Part shown: positions 25,907 through 36,353 of the stretch, piece by piece
Position numbering within the stretch: position 1 is the stretch's first letter
Layout of the letters: every line of letters starts with the position of its first letter
From: Aldehydirespirator sp965203575
Lineage (GTDB): Bacteria; Actinomycetota; Acidimicrobiia; Acidimicrobiales; Aldehydirespiratoraceae
Reading direction: 5' to 3'
NCBI GenBank assembly: GCA_965203575.1
Contig: OZ241894.1
Location: forward strand, 2,418,001 to 2,482,000
Length of the DNA: 64,000 nucleotides
Notes under the pieces: generated by a model
The model's database searches: none
What the model saw: only the letters and a program-made list of their open reading frames with translations
What the model was told of the DNA's origin: nothing
Program-made: the position numbers and the translations under genes

Positions 25907-26263
25907 ATGGGCACGTTTGAGTGGCCTCTGAGGATTGCTGGCTTGAGCGGCGGACGAAGCGTGGAGATCGAGGCCACGGTGGACACCGGCGCCTTCTACA
26001 GCGTGGTGCCGGCACGCCTGCTGCGCGAGATCGGCGTCGAGCGGTTGGACAGGCGCCGGATGCGGCTGGCCGACGGCAGAGTCGTCGACGCCGATATGGG
26101 GGAGGCGCAGGTGACCATCGACGGCAAGAGCGTGACGACCCAGGTGATCTTCGGCGAGGACGGTGCCCCGTCCCTGCTAGGGGCCTACACCCTCGAGGGC
26201 CTCGCCCTAACGGTCGACCCCGTCGACCAACGCCTGATTCCCCGCGGCCTCCTCCCCTTGTAA
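25907..26263 (+). CDS. Retropepsin-like aspartyl protease domain protein
   Basis: 118 residues. VDTGAFYSVVP (about residues 26-36) is the Asp-Thr-Gly active-site loop of clan AA single-domain aspartic proteases, and a later LLGAYTLEGLAL matches the hydrophobic-hydrophobic-Gly flap partner. Such proteins must dimerise to be active. Start at ATG 25907 follows GGGAGG. No signal peptide is seen. The gene is alone behind a clear promoter. Proteolytic activity is inferred from the family; many members are uncharacterised. Confidence 0.75.
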   Translation: MGTFEWPLRIAGLSGGRSVEIEATVDTGAFYSVVPARLLREIGVERLDRRRMRLADGRVVDADMGEAQVTIDGKSVTTQVIFGEDGAPSLLGAYTLEGLALTVDPVDQRLIPRGLLPL

Positions 26264-26317
26264 ACCACAGCCGCGGGCTCACTTGATACGCGAATGGATC
26301 GGTAAGTCGGGTCGTCG

Positions 26318-29263
26318 TTACTGCTCGCCGGTCTCCTCGGGCTCCTCGGAGTCGCCGGCGGCGGCTGGGGGTACTGGGGCTAGGTAGCCGACTATCAGCA
26401 GCAGGACCCCGACCACGATGAACGACACCACCCGGCCCAGCGCGGTCAGGCTGCTTAGGTCGACCAGGAACAGCTTGACCACCACCACCGCCATCCACGA
26501 CGCTCCCGCCACCCACACCGCTCGGCGGGCCATGCGCACTCCGGCCACCATCCCCGACAAGCCGATCACCGCCCACAGGATCGACAGCGACGTCTGCAAC
26601 TCGGTGGTGTCCCAAAGTGCATCCAACTCCCACGGCACGTCCAGCCAGTGGCTCACGGTTCGGGCCGTCTCCACCGTGGCGAGAACCAACCCCAGCACGG
26701 CCAGTGCCGGCGTCCAGCGAGCAGTCACCAAGTCCTGGAACGGATGGTCCTCCTGTGCCCCGGCCAGCCTCCTCCAAACCAGCAGCGCAGCCAGCTGCAA
26801 TCCGATGAGGACTCCCAGGGGGTTCACCACCGGCAGGAACAGCAGCGGCGTGGGGTCTCCGTCGTGGGACACCGCCGCGCCGAGCACCACCACTGCCAGC
26901 ACCGCCAGCAGAGGGCCGGCGCAGGCCAGAAGGTACGTCCGCCAGTGGGCCGCGACCGGCCACGCCAGCCGGCGACGGCCGGCCATCGTCGCGCTCGCCA
27001 GCGCCAGGACCGCGGCCGCCGTCGAGGCCAACGGCCACACACCGTCAGCGACCCGGTCGACCTGCCAATAGACCTCGGCCGCCGCCAGCGCCGCCAGCGT
27101 CCAGTATCCGCCTGCATGGGCCAGAGCCGCCAGCCGCGGGAACGAACCCTCCCGGCGGCGCAGGAACAGGTAGTGCGCCGCGAAGGCTGGAGGCCAGGCC
27201 GCCCATCCCCACTCGTCGAGAGGATGGGACTGAGCGAGCAGCGACAGCACCAGCATCAAGACCAGGGTCGGCAGGATCAGGAGTCCCACGGACTCGAGTT
27301 GCTGCCAGCGCAGCCGGCGGGCGCCCAGCGATCCGGCCGCGAACGATCCGGCCATGAACCCCAGGAGCGCAGACAGTTGGCTGCTGTCGGGCAGTTGCTG
27401 GACGATCTCCATGACCCCGCCGATCAGCCACCACACAACCCCCCAGGCGAGCGCAGACCAGACGAGCGCCTCGTCGCCGTCGCCTCGCTGCGGCCTGCGG
27501 CTGAGCAGCCACCCCGACCCCAGGCCGGCCACGGCCAGCAGCAGCGCGCCCAGGAAATTCTCGTTGGCGATCGGCCAAGCGTCGTCCGGATAGGGGAGCG
27601 ACTCCCCCAGGTGCTGGGAGAAGGAGACTGCGGCCAGAACCTGGAGCACCGCACCGCCGGTCAAGGCGAGCAGCCGGTCCCGCCGGCAGCCCAGCCACAG
27701 CAGGACCAGACCCTGCACCGCCCAGACCGTCGACGTGAAGTAGGCCTCCAGCGCGAGCGGGACCGCGATGGCGCTGAACGCCACGCCCAGCGCGGCGTAG
27801 GCCTCGGCCAGCTGGAGGCCGTCGTCGCCGAGCCGTCGCATGGTCAACCCCAGCGCAGCCTGGACCACGGCCAAACCGGCCGCGGTGACGGCCAAGCCGT
27901 ATTCGGTGTGGCCCACCGCCAGCTGCTGCAGGCCAAGACCCGCGAAGGGCGTGCCGAACACGAGCGGCGCCGTCCATGCCCCGCGCACGAACGTTATGTC
28001 CGGCGCCGGACCCCCACTGAACGCGGCTTTGAGGTCGGGAGCCTCGCGAGCCGCGAAGAGGGCCGGCAGTCCCATGTACATCAGCACGAACAACGCGACG
28101 AAGGGCTGCGTGGAGACCCACTCGTCCTGCTCGAAGCGATCGGCCAGCCAGTAGAACGCAAGACCGAACGTGAAGCCGAAGCCGAGCAGGTTCAGCTCCG
28201 GCCAGGTCTTGAACCACGCCACTCCGATGATCGCCGCGTTCAGCACCAGGAAGAACGTGAAGACGTAGATGTGGTCCTCGGGCCGCGAGTACGTCAGCAC
28301 CGGGGCCAGGAAGCCGCCGATGATGCCCAGCACGGCCAGCACCCGCGAGTCCTGAAGCACAGAGAGTGCACCCGCCCCGACCGTGACGATCACCACCGCG
28401 ACCGCCGCGGGAGCTGCCCCCACAACGTCGTACACCACGAAGGCGGCGTACGTCGTGAGGTAGAGCACCGCGATGCCGCCGCCCTGGAGGCTGACGCCGT
28501 AGATCGGGCGGCTCCGTCGTTGGCGCCAGCCGACGGCCAGCAGCACGAGGCCGAAGACGGCCGCGGCGGCCAGGCGCACCTCGATCGTCAGCTCGATGAT
28601 GCCCCGCCGGTGGGCCTCCCGGAGCAGCAGCCCCACCCCGACGAGCGAGACCAGCACGCCGACCTTCACCGGCGCGTTCCCGGTCGTCACCCATTGCTTG
28701 ATCCAGTTGACCAGCCACGAAACGGGATCGGAGGGCCGCTCCCGGGCGCGGCTGGGAGCGGCTGTCGGTGCGTCGGCGGCTACCGGCGCGTCGGCGGCCG
28801 CCGGCTCGCTGGGACGTGGCGCCCGGGTCGATGCGTCAGGAGGCGCGGGCGTCGCCGGCCTGGGGCTGGGCGCTCGTACTTCGGTGCTTGGTTCCGAGGC
28901 GACCGGCCTGACAACCGGAGCCGCTCCCGCAGACTCGGGTTGCGCCGTAGCTGTGGGCGCGGCTTCGGGCTCGGGCTCCGCATCCGGTTGCGCGGCTGCG
29001 TCGGGCTGCGGCTCGGCCGGTTGGGCGGAGGGTCCAAGTCTCGTGAGCCATGCGTGGGTTTGCTGGGCCCAGGCCTTCATCTCGGTTGCCCAGGACTGGA
29101 TCTCGTCGACCCGGGACTGGGCGTCCTCAACCTTCTTGAGCCGCTTGCGCAGATCCAGTTGCTGGCCCAGCAGGAGGCCGATGGCCCCTCCCGCCAGCAG
29201 ACCGGCCAACCCCCCGAGCAGACCGCCCAGCAGCAAGCCCACCAGCGCGAGCAGTACGGTCAT
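26318..29263 (-). CDS. DUF2339 polytopic membrane protein
   Basis: 981 residues. An N-terminal glycine-rich hydrophobic hairpin, a short coiled coil (LRKRLKKVEDAQSRVDEIQ), a long Pro/Ala/Glu linker (about 85-175) and then more than twenty hydrophobic segments alternating with very short loops, as in DUF2339. The repeated GLALYWLADRF- and PLGVLIGLQLAALLVW-like helices are typical of this family, whose role in the membrane is unknown. The C-terminus is an acidic tail ending in Glu-rich residues. The ALDH gene stops 8 bases upstream of its start, so it may be the last gene of the long minus-strand operon. Confidence 0.8.
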   Translation of the reverse strand: MTVLLALVGLLLGGLLGGLAGLLAGGAIGLLLGQQLDLRKRLKKVEDAQSRVDEIQSWATEMKAWAQQTHAWLTRLGPSAQPAEPQPDAAAQPDAEPEPEAAPTATAQPESAGAAPVVRPVASEPSTEVRAPSPRPATPAPPDASTRAPRPSEPAAADAPVAADAPTAAPSRARERPSDPVSWLVNWIKQWVTTGNAPVKVGVLVSLVGVGLLLREAHRRGIIELTIEVRLAAAAVFGLVLLAVGWRQRRSRPIYGVSLQGGGIAVLYLTTYAAFVVYDVVGAAPAAVAVVIVTVGAGALSVLQDSRVLAVLGIIGGFLAPVLTYSRPEDHIYVFTFFLVLNAAIIGVAWFKTWPELNLLGFGFTFGLAFYWLADRFEQDEWVSTQPFVALFVLMYMGLPALFAAREAPDLKAAFSGGPAPDITFVRGAWTAPLVFGTPFAGLGLQQLAVGHTEYGLAVTAAGLAVVQAALGLTMRRLGDDGLQLAEAYAALGVAFSAIAVPLALEAYFTSTVWAVQGLVLLWLGCRRDRLLALTGGAVLQVLAAVSFSQHLGESLPYPDDAWPIANENFLGALLLAVAGLGSGWLLSRRPQRGDGDEALVWSALAWGVVWWLIGGVMEIVQQLPDSSQLSALLGFMAGSFAAGSLGARRLRWQQLESVGLLILPTLVLMLVLSLLAQSHPLDEWGWAAWPPAFAAHYLFLRRREGSFPRLAALAHAGGYWTLAALAAAEVYWQVDRVADGVWPLASTAAAVLALASATMAGRRRLAWPVAAHWRTYLLACAGPLLAVLAVVVLGAAVSHDGDPTPLLFLPVVNPLGVLIGLQLAALLVWRRLAGAQEDHPFQDLVTARWTPALAVLGLVLATVETARTVSHWLDVPWELDALWDTTELQTSLSILWAVIGLSGMVAGVRMARRAVWVAGASWMAVVVVKLFLVDLSSLTALGRVVSFIVVGVLLLIVGYLAPVPPAAAGDSEEPEETGEQ

Positions 29264-29270
29264 GCCTCAG

Positions 29271-30737
<1,467 letters not shown>

Positions 30738-30781
30738 GGACCTAGACCCTAGAGGCCGCTTCAACCGTGCCGGCGGGCCGG

Positions 30782-31876
30782 CTAGTCGCGGGCGGGCTCC
30801 TCCAGGGGATCTAGATCGAGGGGCGCGGGCAGCGAGTCGATGTCGGCGAAGAGGCCCGAGGTCGGGCTGTCGCCGGCCAGGGCGTCGGCGGCCAGCAGCA
30901 TCGCGGCCGCCGAGTAGGTGGTGCACTCCTGGTTGGGAAAGGCGACGTTGGCGGGGAAGGCCCGACCGGTCAGGTAGCCGCCGTCGGGCTCCCGCAGGCG
31001 CTGGGCCCACTCGAACAGGGTCAGGGCCGCAGCCCGGTCGCCGGCAGCCAGGTAGGCCATCGCGCATTCGCAGGTCTCGGCGGTGGTCACCCAGTCCTGG
31101 TTGCTCACGCAGAGCACTCCCTCGCCCTCATGGACGAAGGCCCTACGCCTCAGCGCCAGCCGGGCCCGGGCCTCGGACCCGGTCAGCACCCCGGTGAGCA
31201 CCGGGTAGTACCAGTCCATGGCGAAGCGGTCCTTGGGAGCGAACGCCTCATGGCCGAAGTGGCGGATGGTGTGGACCAGCCGGGCCAGGGCCAGCTCCCA
31301 GCTGGGACGCTCCTGGCCCACCGCATGGGCGATGGCCAGACCGCATCGCAGGGCGTGGCTGATCGACGACGACCCGGTGAGCAGGGCGAAGGGCCATGGC
31401 GTGCCGTCGGCGTGGCGGGCCCACAGGATCTCGCCCCGGGGCGTCTGCAGACCCAGGACGAAGTCGAGGGCCCGCTGCGCCACCGGCCACATCTCGGCCA
31501 GGAACCCGGAGTCGCCGAAGCGCAGCCAGTGATGCCACACGCCGGTGGCGACGTAGGCGACCGTGTTGGCGTCGAGCTTGTCCTGGTCGATCCCGTCGGC
31601 GGTGTAGTACTGGTGCCAGGATCCGTCGGGACGCTGGATGCGGGCCAGCCACTGGTAGGCGGCCTCGGCTTCCTGGCGGCGTCCGGTCACCGCCAGGGCC
31701 ATGGCCGCCTCGACATGGTTCCAGGGATCGGCGACGCCGCCGTCGAAACGGGGGATCATGCCGCTGGGCAGCTGGCGGGCCGCGATCGTCTCCGCGGTCT
31801 GGTCGGCGTCGGTCCGGGACAGGATTCCGGCCACCGTCGGAGCCCGGTGCGGGCCGCGGTTCGGATCAGGCGGCAC
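30782..31876 (-). CDS. Alpha/alpha-barrel protein of the prenyltransferase/six-hairpin type
   Basis: 364 residues with repeated helix pairs containing QRPDGSWHQYY, DWVTTAETCECAMAYL and REPDGGYLTGR, a pattern of (alpha/alpha)6 toroids such as prenyltransferase-like and glycoside-hydrolase-like proteins. In other actinobacteria this gene type sits beside the same methyltransferase and GT4, so the three probably act on one cell-envelope or glycan product. It overlaps the methyltransferase end by 11 bases. The catalytic residues are not identifiable by eye, and enzymatic function is unproven. Confidence 0.6.
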   Translation of the reverse strand: MPPDPNRGPHRAPTVAGILSRTDADQTAETIAARQLPSGMIPRFDGGVADPWNHVEAAMALAVTGRRQEAEAAYQWLARIQRPDGSWHQYYTADGIDQDKLDANTVAYVATGVWHHWLRFGDSGFLAEMWPVAQRALDFVLGLQTPRGEILWARHADGTPWPFALLTGSSSISHALRCGLAIAHAVGQERPSWELALARLVHTIRHFGHEAFAPKDRFAMDWYYPVLTGVLTGSEARARLALRRRAFVHEGEGVLCVSNQDWVTTAETCECAMAYLAAGDRAAALTLFEWAQRLREPDGGYLTGRAFPANVAFPNQECTTYSAAAMLLAADALAGDSPTSGLFADIDSLPAPLDLDPLEEPARD

Positions 31877-32645
31877 GGGTCGACTCCAATGGCGCGCTCG
31901 CCGGTGCCGAGGCCGGCACCTTTCCCGGCTTGTCGGCGTACACGACGAGGCTCTTGCCCAGAAGCGGATTCAGCAGTCTCTCCGCAACCGCGGTGACGAG
32001 CGGCTGCTTGACGATGTCCCATTCGAGCACCCGGTGGTAGGCGCCGACCAGCCGGTTCTCGCCGACCTCACGGTTGGGCCCCACCGCGCATCGCAGCCAC
32101 CAGTAGGGGGTGTGGAGGGCATGGGCCCGATGCCAGCGGCCCGGCCGCAGCCCGGCTGAGGCCAGCTTGCGCCGCACGTCGCGCAGCCGGTAGATGCGCA
32201 CATGGCCGCCCGGCGCCGCCGGCGCGTGGTAGTCGCTCGACAGCTTCCAGCACACCGTCTCGGACAGCCACGCCGGGATGGTCACGGCCAGCCGGCCCCC
32301 CGGGCGCAGCACCCGGGCCAGCTCGGCGAAGGCCGACTCGTCGTCACCGATGTGCTCGAGCACCTCCGACGCGATGACCCTGTCGAACGAGTCGTCGTCG
32401 AAGGGGAGTCCCACGGCGTCTCCCTGCACCGGCGCGGCCATCACCGACTGGTCGACCTCGCCTTCGGTCACCAGCAGCCGGGCCAGGTCGCGCACTTGCT
32501 CGACCTCGGGGCGGGCCAGGTCGCAGGCCACCACCTCGGCGCCGCGCTTGAGGGCCTCATAGGAGTGGCGACCGAAGCCGCAACCCAGATCCAGCAGGCG
32601 CTCACCGGCGCTCAGGTCAAGGCGGCCGTAGTCGACGGTGAGCAT
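31866..32645 (-). CDS. Class I SAM-dependent methyltransferase
   Basis: 259 residues. Motif I LLDLGCGFGRHS (about 18-29), acidic VVACDLARPE, GDAVGLPFDDDSFD and VIASEVLEHIGD mark a Rossmann-type methyltransferase of the UbiE/Methyltransf_11 group. ATG 32645 overlaps the GT4 stop as TGATG. The C-terminal half carries WYWL-type aromatic residues and may form the substrate site. Its neighbours suggest methylation of a sugar or lipid-linked product. Confidence 0.8.
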   Translation of the reverse strand: MLTVDYGRLDLSAGERLLDLGCGFGRHSYEALKRGAEVVACDLARPEVEQVRDLARLLVTEGEVDQSVMAAPVQGDAVGLPFDDDSFDRVIASEVLEHIGDDESAFAELARVLRPGGRLAVTIPAWLSETVCWKLSSDYHAPAAPGGHVRIYRLRDVRRKLASAGLRPGRWHRAHALHTPYWWLRCAVGPNREVGENRLVGAYHRVLEWDIVKQPLVTAVAERLLNPLLGKSLVVYADKPGKVPASAPASAPLESTRAA

Positions 32646-33910
32646 CAGCCCGACGTCTCGATCACCGCTCGGTACTGCTCCACCGTCCGCTCCGCGGTGT
32701 GTCGCCAGGACCACTGGCTGACCACACGCTCGCGTCCGGCCCGCCCCACCCGGTCCCGGGCCTCGGGGCTGTCGAGCGCGTCCTGCAGCACCGATGCCAG
32801 TGCCTCGGCGTCGCCGGGCTCGGTCAGGAAGCAGGTCTCTCCGTGCTTGCCGGCCACCTCGGGCAGCGCTCCACCGGTGGTGGCCACCAGCGGCACACCG
32901 CACGACATGGCCTCGATGGCCGGCAGCGAGAAGCCCTCGTACAGCGAGGGCACCACCGCCAGTTCGGCCTCGGCGTACAGCTCCACGATGCGGCGGTCCG
33001 ACACTCCCGACACGAACGTGACCGCGTCGGCCAGCCCGAGCTCCGAGATGGCCCGGCTGGCCGCGGAGTCGGTCTTGGCCTTGCCGATGATGGTCAGCTC
33101 TATGTGACGCTCGGTGCGCAGCTTGGCCACCGCCTCCAGCAGGAAGCTGAGTCCCTTCATGGTGACGTCGGCGCTGGCGGTGGTTATCAGCCGGCCCGGC
33201 ACCCGGGCGATCTCGGGAAGCGGCGCGAACAGTTCGGGGTCGACTCCCACCGGCACCACATGGATGCGCTCCGGCGCCACCCCGTGATCGTTGGCGATGT
33301 CGCGCTTGGACGATTCGGAGACGGTCAACACCCTGGGCAGCCGTCTGGCCACCTGGGTCTGCATCTTCGTGAACGCGTACCAGCGGCGCTTGCCGATCTG
33401 CTCCCGCAGGGTGTGGGCGTGGGCCAGCTCGAGGCGGCGGTCCACGGTGATCGGGTGGTGGATGGTCTCCAGCAGCGGCCAGCCCTGGCGCTGCAGAGCC
33501 AGGATGCCCCAGCCCAGGGTCTGGTTGTCGTGCACCACGTCGAAGTCGGCCCGCCTGGTGCGCAGATGCCGCCACGCTCGCAGGCTGAAGGCCATCGGCT
33601 CGCTGAAGTTGCCGGTGACGAAGGAGACGTGCTCGGCGATGTCGATCCAGTCCTTCAGCTCCCAGGCCCGCGGCTTGCGCATGGGATGGGGCGGGGCCCA
33701 GATGTCGAGACCGCCGAGCGGCACCAGCGGCACCCGTTCGTCGAGTTCCGGATAGGGGGGACCGCCGAGCACCGCCACGCGGTGGCCCAGATCGGTGAGC
33801 GCGGCCGACAGACGGCTCACATACACGCCCTGCCCGCCGACGTGAGGCTTGCCCCTGTACGACAGCAAGGCCACGCGCAGGGGTGCGTGGTTGTCCGCGG
33901 GGGCGGGCAT
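32645..33910 (-). CDS. Glycosyltransferase family 4
   Basis: 421 residues, GT-B fold. The N-terminal lobe has KPHVGGQGVYVSRLS, which binds acceptor and donor phosphate; the C-terminal lobe has VPSLYEGFSLPAIEAM with the paired Glu of the retaining GT4 E-x7-E motif, and ITTASADVTMKGLSFLLEA. It should transfer a sugar from a nucleotide donor at the inner face of the membrane. It sits four bases after the lnt stop and directly before the methyltransferase, a conserved actinobacterial arrangement. Confidence 0.85.
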   Translation of the reverse strand: MPAPADNHAPLRVALLSYRGKPHVGGQGVYVSRLSAALTDLGHRVAVLGGPPYPELDERVPLVPLGGLDIWAPPHPMRKPRAWELKDWIDIAEHVSFVTGNFSEPMAFSLRAWRHLRTRRADFDVVHDNQTLGWGILALQRQGWPLLETIHHPITVDRRLELAHAHTLREQIGKRRWYAFTKMQTQVARRLPRVLTVSESSKRDIANDHGVAPERIHVVPVGVDPELFAPLPEIARVPGRLITTASADVTMKGLSFLLEAVAKLRTERHIELTIIGKAKTDSAASRAISELGLADAVTFVSGVSDRRIVELYAEAELAVVPSLYEGFSLPAIEAMSCGVPLVATTGGALPEVAGKHGETCFLTEPGDAEALASVLQDALDSPEARDRVGRAGRERVVSQWSWRHTAERTVEQYRAVIETSG

Positions 33911-33914
33911 GGCG

Positions 33915-35525
33915 TTAGAGCTTTCTCCCTGGCCTGAAACTGGTCAACACACGGCCGAGGCCGAGCGCCAGCGAGAGCGTCAGCGCTGCGGCGACAGCCA
34001 CAGGCCATGCCCCCAACCGGACCGCGAGCGTATCGCCGTGGCGCAGCTCAACCGTCGTCTGGATCACCCTGCTCTCAGAGATCCCGGTCCGCTCGATCAC
34101 GTCGCCCTCGGGAGTGATCACCGCGGAGAATCCGGTGGGCGCGGCCTGGACCACCCACCGGTCGGTCTCGATGGCTCTCAGGCGGCTCGAAGCGATCTGC
34201 TGGGTCTGGACCACGGTCAGCCAGTAGCTGGAGCCGTTGGTGGGGTTGAGCAGCACCCGGCCCTCGCCGCCGCCGACCGCGCTGCGGGCTCGATGGTCGA
34301 AGAAGATCTCCCAGGAGATGGCGACCCCCAGCGGACCCAGCGGAGTGTCGAGGACGGCGGGCTCGTCGGAGGGTCCGGCCCGAACGTCGCGGGCGGGCAG
34401 CTCGTCGCTGAAGCGCTCGGCGGTGGCGCGCAGCGGGACGTACTCGCCGAAGGGCACCAGCTGGACCTTGTCGTAGGTGTCGACCGGCACGCCCGACGAG
34501 TCGTAGACGGCCGCGTAGTTGCGGTTGGCCTCACGGTCGGCGGTCCGCTCGAAGAAACCGACGATGAGCACGGTGTCCAGGTCGCGGGCCAGGTTCGACA
34601 GCGCGGCTCGGGCCTCGCTGTCGAACAGCAGCGGCTGGTCGCAGCGAGCCGGCGTGATCGCGGTGTCCGGGCTGGGGTGGACCACGTCCTCGGGCCACAC
34701 CACCAGATCAACCGGCGCGGACACCTGCTGGAGGGTCGCGTTGAGGTGGCGTTCGAACACGGCCCGCTGCTCGCACACGTCGGCTCTGGTGTTCTGCGGC
34801 CCGCCGCCCTGCACCGCGGCGACGGTGATGAGGGCATCGTCGTGGGGGGTGCCGTCGACATCGATCGGCTCGGAGCCGGGCGCGGCGGTGGCGGCCAGCC
34901 AGGCCACCAGCAGCACACCCACGCCCACCGCGGTCGGCCGCAGGCGTGCGGCCAGGATCGCGGCCAACGTGACCCCGCCCACCGCGGTGAGTGCGGTCAG
35001 CAGCAGCGGGCCGCCGATGCGGGCCGCCGATGCGAGCGGGCCGGACACCTGCGCCATGGCCATCGTCGCCAGCGGCACGCCGCCGAAGGGCCAGGTCCAC
35101 CTCAGCAGCTCGGCCAGGGCGAATGCGGCCGGGAAGGCGGCCTGGCGCCGGCCGTCGGGCGGCACGAGCGCGCCGGCCACGGCGTGCATCGCCGCGAATC
35201 CGAGCACCGCCAGAGGCCAGCCGACCACCGTCAGGTCGACCATCCAGATGGTGGCAGGGCCCATCCAGCTGACGCTGACCAGCGCCGACAGGCCGGCCCG
35301 GCGCCAGTAGCTGGATGCGGTCAGCAGCTCGACCCAGAGCGCCATCCCGACGAAGCTCAGCGGCCAGAAGCCCCAGGGCGGCAACGAGGCGGCCAGCAGC
35401 AGCCCCGCCAGCACGCCGCGGATCCAGGGACTTCCCACGGTCAGCACCGATGCGCCGCCGGTGTCAGCCGCCCGGCCCTTGTCGGCCGCCCGGCCCTGCT
35501 TCCCCCGCGCTGCCACCGTGCTCAA
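33915..35525 (-). CDS. lnt: Apolipoprotein N-acyltransferase (Lnt) with Ser in place of the catalytic Cys
   Basis: 536 residues: six or so N-terminal membrane helices, then a nitrilase-like domain. The catalytic Glu is in VVWPEDV and the Lys in YDKVQLVPFGEYVP. The loop that holds the acyl-cysteine in Lnt (ICYE in E. coli) reads ISWE here, with a TCC serine codon at 34314-34316. Lnt normally adds the third acyl chain to lipoproteins. With Ser the enzyme could be slower, altered or inactive. TTG 35525 is the first start; GTG 35516 is close by. It is part of the hemE-to-ALDH operon. The vwA and other lipoproteins of the window would be its potential substrates. Confidence 0.75.
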   Translation of the reverse strand: MSTVAARGKQGRAADKGRAADTGGASVLTVGSPWIRGVLAGLLLAASLPPWGFWPLSFVGMALWVELLTASSYWRRAGLSALVSVSWMGPATIWMVDLTVVGWPLAVLGFAAMHAVAGALVPPDGRRQAAFPAAFALAELLRWTWPFGGVPLATMAMAQVSGPLASAARIGGPLLLTALTAVGGVTLAAILAARLRPTAVGVGVLLVAWLAATAAPGSEPIDVDGTPHDDALITVAAVQGGGPQNTRADVCEQRAVFERHLNATLQQVSAPVDLVVWPEDVVHPSPDTAITPARCDQPLLFDSEARAALSNLARDLDTVLIVGFFERTADREANRNYAAVYDSSGVPVDTYDKVQLVPFGEYVPLRATAERFSDELPARDVRAGPSDEPAVLDTPLGPLGVAISWEIFFDHRARSAVGGGEGRVLLNPTNGSSYWLTVVQTQQIASSRLRAIETDRWVVQAAPTGFSAVITPEGDVIERTGISESRVIQTTVELRHGDTLAVRLGAWPVAVAAALTLSLALGLGRVLTSFRPGRKL

Positions 35526-35540
35526 ACCTTCGCCGGCCGT

Positions 35541-36353
35541 TCAGCCGTCGCTCATGGGTTCGTTGCCCGCCCCAAGCTCGCCGAGTTCGCTGCTGAGTTG
35601 GTTGAGCTCGTTGCCGAGTTCGCTGCTGAGCTGGTCAAGCTCGCTGGTGAGAGCCTCGATGTCGCTGCTGAGCTTGTTCACGTCGCCCCCGTGCTCATCG
35701 GCCAGGCCGAGGGGAAGCAGTCGCTGGACGTCGGAGATGGGGCCGACGCCTCGGATCTGCACCGTCACGTCTCCGATGCATGTCACCCAGTCGGGCATCT
35801 CGCGCGGGTCGGTGACGGTGTACATCTCGCCCGGAGGGGCGGCCGCGCACAGCTTGGCCGCCAGGTTGACCGGCTCACCGACGTAGTCGTCCCCCTCGAA
35901 CAGCAGCGCCTCGCCGGTGGCCGCGCCGACCCGGATCTGCACGCCCCGGCTGGCGAAATGGTGGATCAGGTGGGCGCCCAGCGACAGCGCGGCGGCCGCG
36001 TTGGTGGACACCAGCATCGCTCCGTCGCCCAGCCATTTGGCCACCCGCACCCCCCGCTTGGCGGCCACGCTGCGGGTGATCCTGCGGAATTCTCCGAGCA
36101 TGGCCACGGCCTCATGGGGTCCATGGGCCCGGGTGTAGCCGGTGAAGCCGCAGAGGTCGGCGAAACAGAAGGTGCGTGTCACGCTGAGGTGGCTGTCGCC
36201 CTCGGGCAGCTCGTCGGGATGGACGGTGACGAGCGGCGGGCTGGCTTCGGCCCACTCGCGGGCCGGTCCGGTGTCGGGCGCGACGAGGGGAGCCAGCACC
36301 GGCTCGGCTTCGCCCGGGGCGGGATCCGGGTTCACAGACGGTTCGTCTAGCAC
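35541..36353 (-). CDS. Adenylate/guanylate cyclase catalytic-domain protein
   Basis: 270 residues from GTG 36353, which overlaps the hemG-type gene by 7 bases; a longer frame upstream is shadow. CFADLCGFTGYT is the first metal-binding strand of class III cyclases and KWLGDGAM the second, with RVGAATGEALLF and YVGEPVNLAAKL completing the half-site. A C-terminal coiled coil of repeated LSSEL(G/D)QL heptads may dimerise it. It makes a cyclic nucleotide if the substrate-specifying residues are intact. The nucleotide preference and input signal cannot be read from sequence. Confidence 0.8.
   Translation of the reverse strand: MLDEPSVNPDPAPGEAEPVLAPLVAPDTGPAREWAEASPPLVTVHPDELPEGDSHLSVTRTFCFADLCGFTGYTRAHGPHEAVAMLGEFRRITRSVAAKRGVRVAKWLGDGAMLVSTNAAAALSLGAHLIHHFASRGVQIRVGAATGEALLFEGDDYVGEPVNLAAKLCAAAPPGEMYTVTDPREMPDWVTCIGDVTVQIRGVGPISDVQRLLPLGLADEHGGDVNKLSSDIEALTSELDQLSSELGNELNQLSSELGELGAGNEPMSDG

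Noticed and set aside
33849..36350. Long open frame of 833 codons on the plus strand over the GT4 and lnt genes
   Set aside because: It is antisense to genes with clear family motifs and is rich in Gly/Arg/Pro/Gln as shadows in high-GC DNA are.
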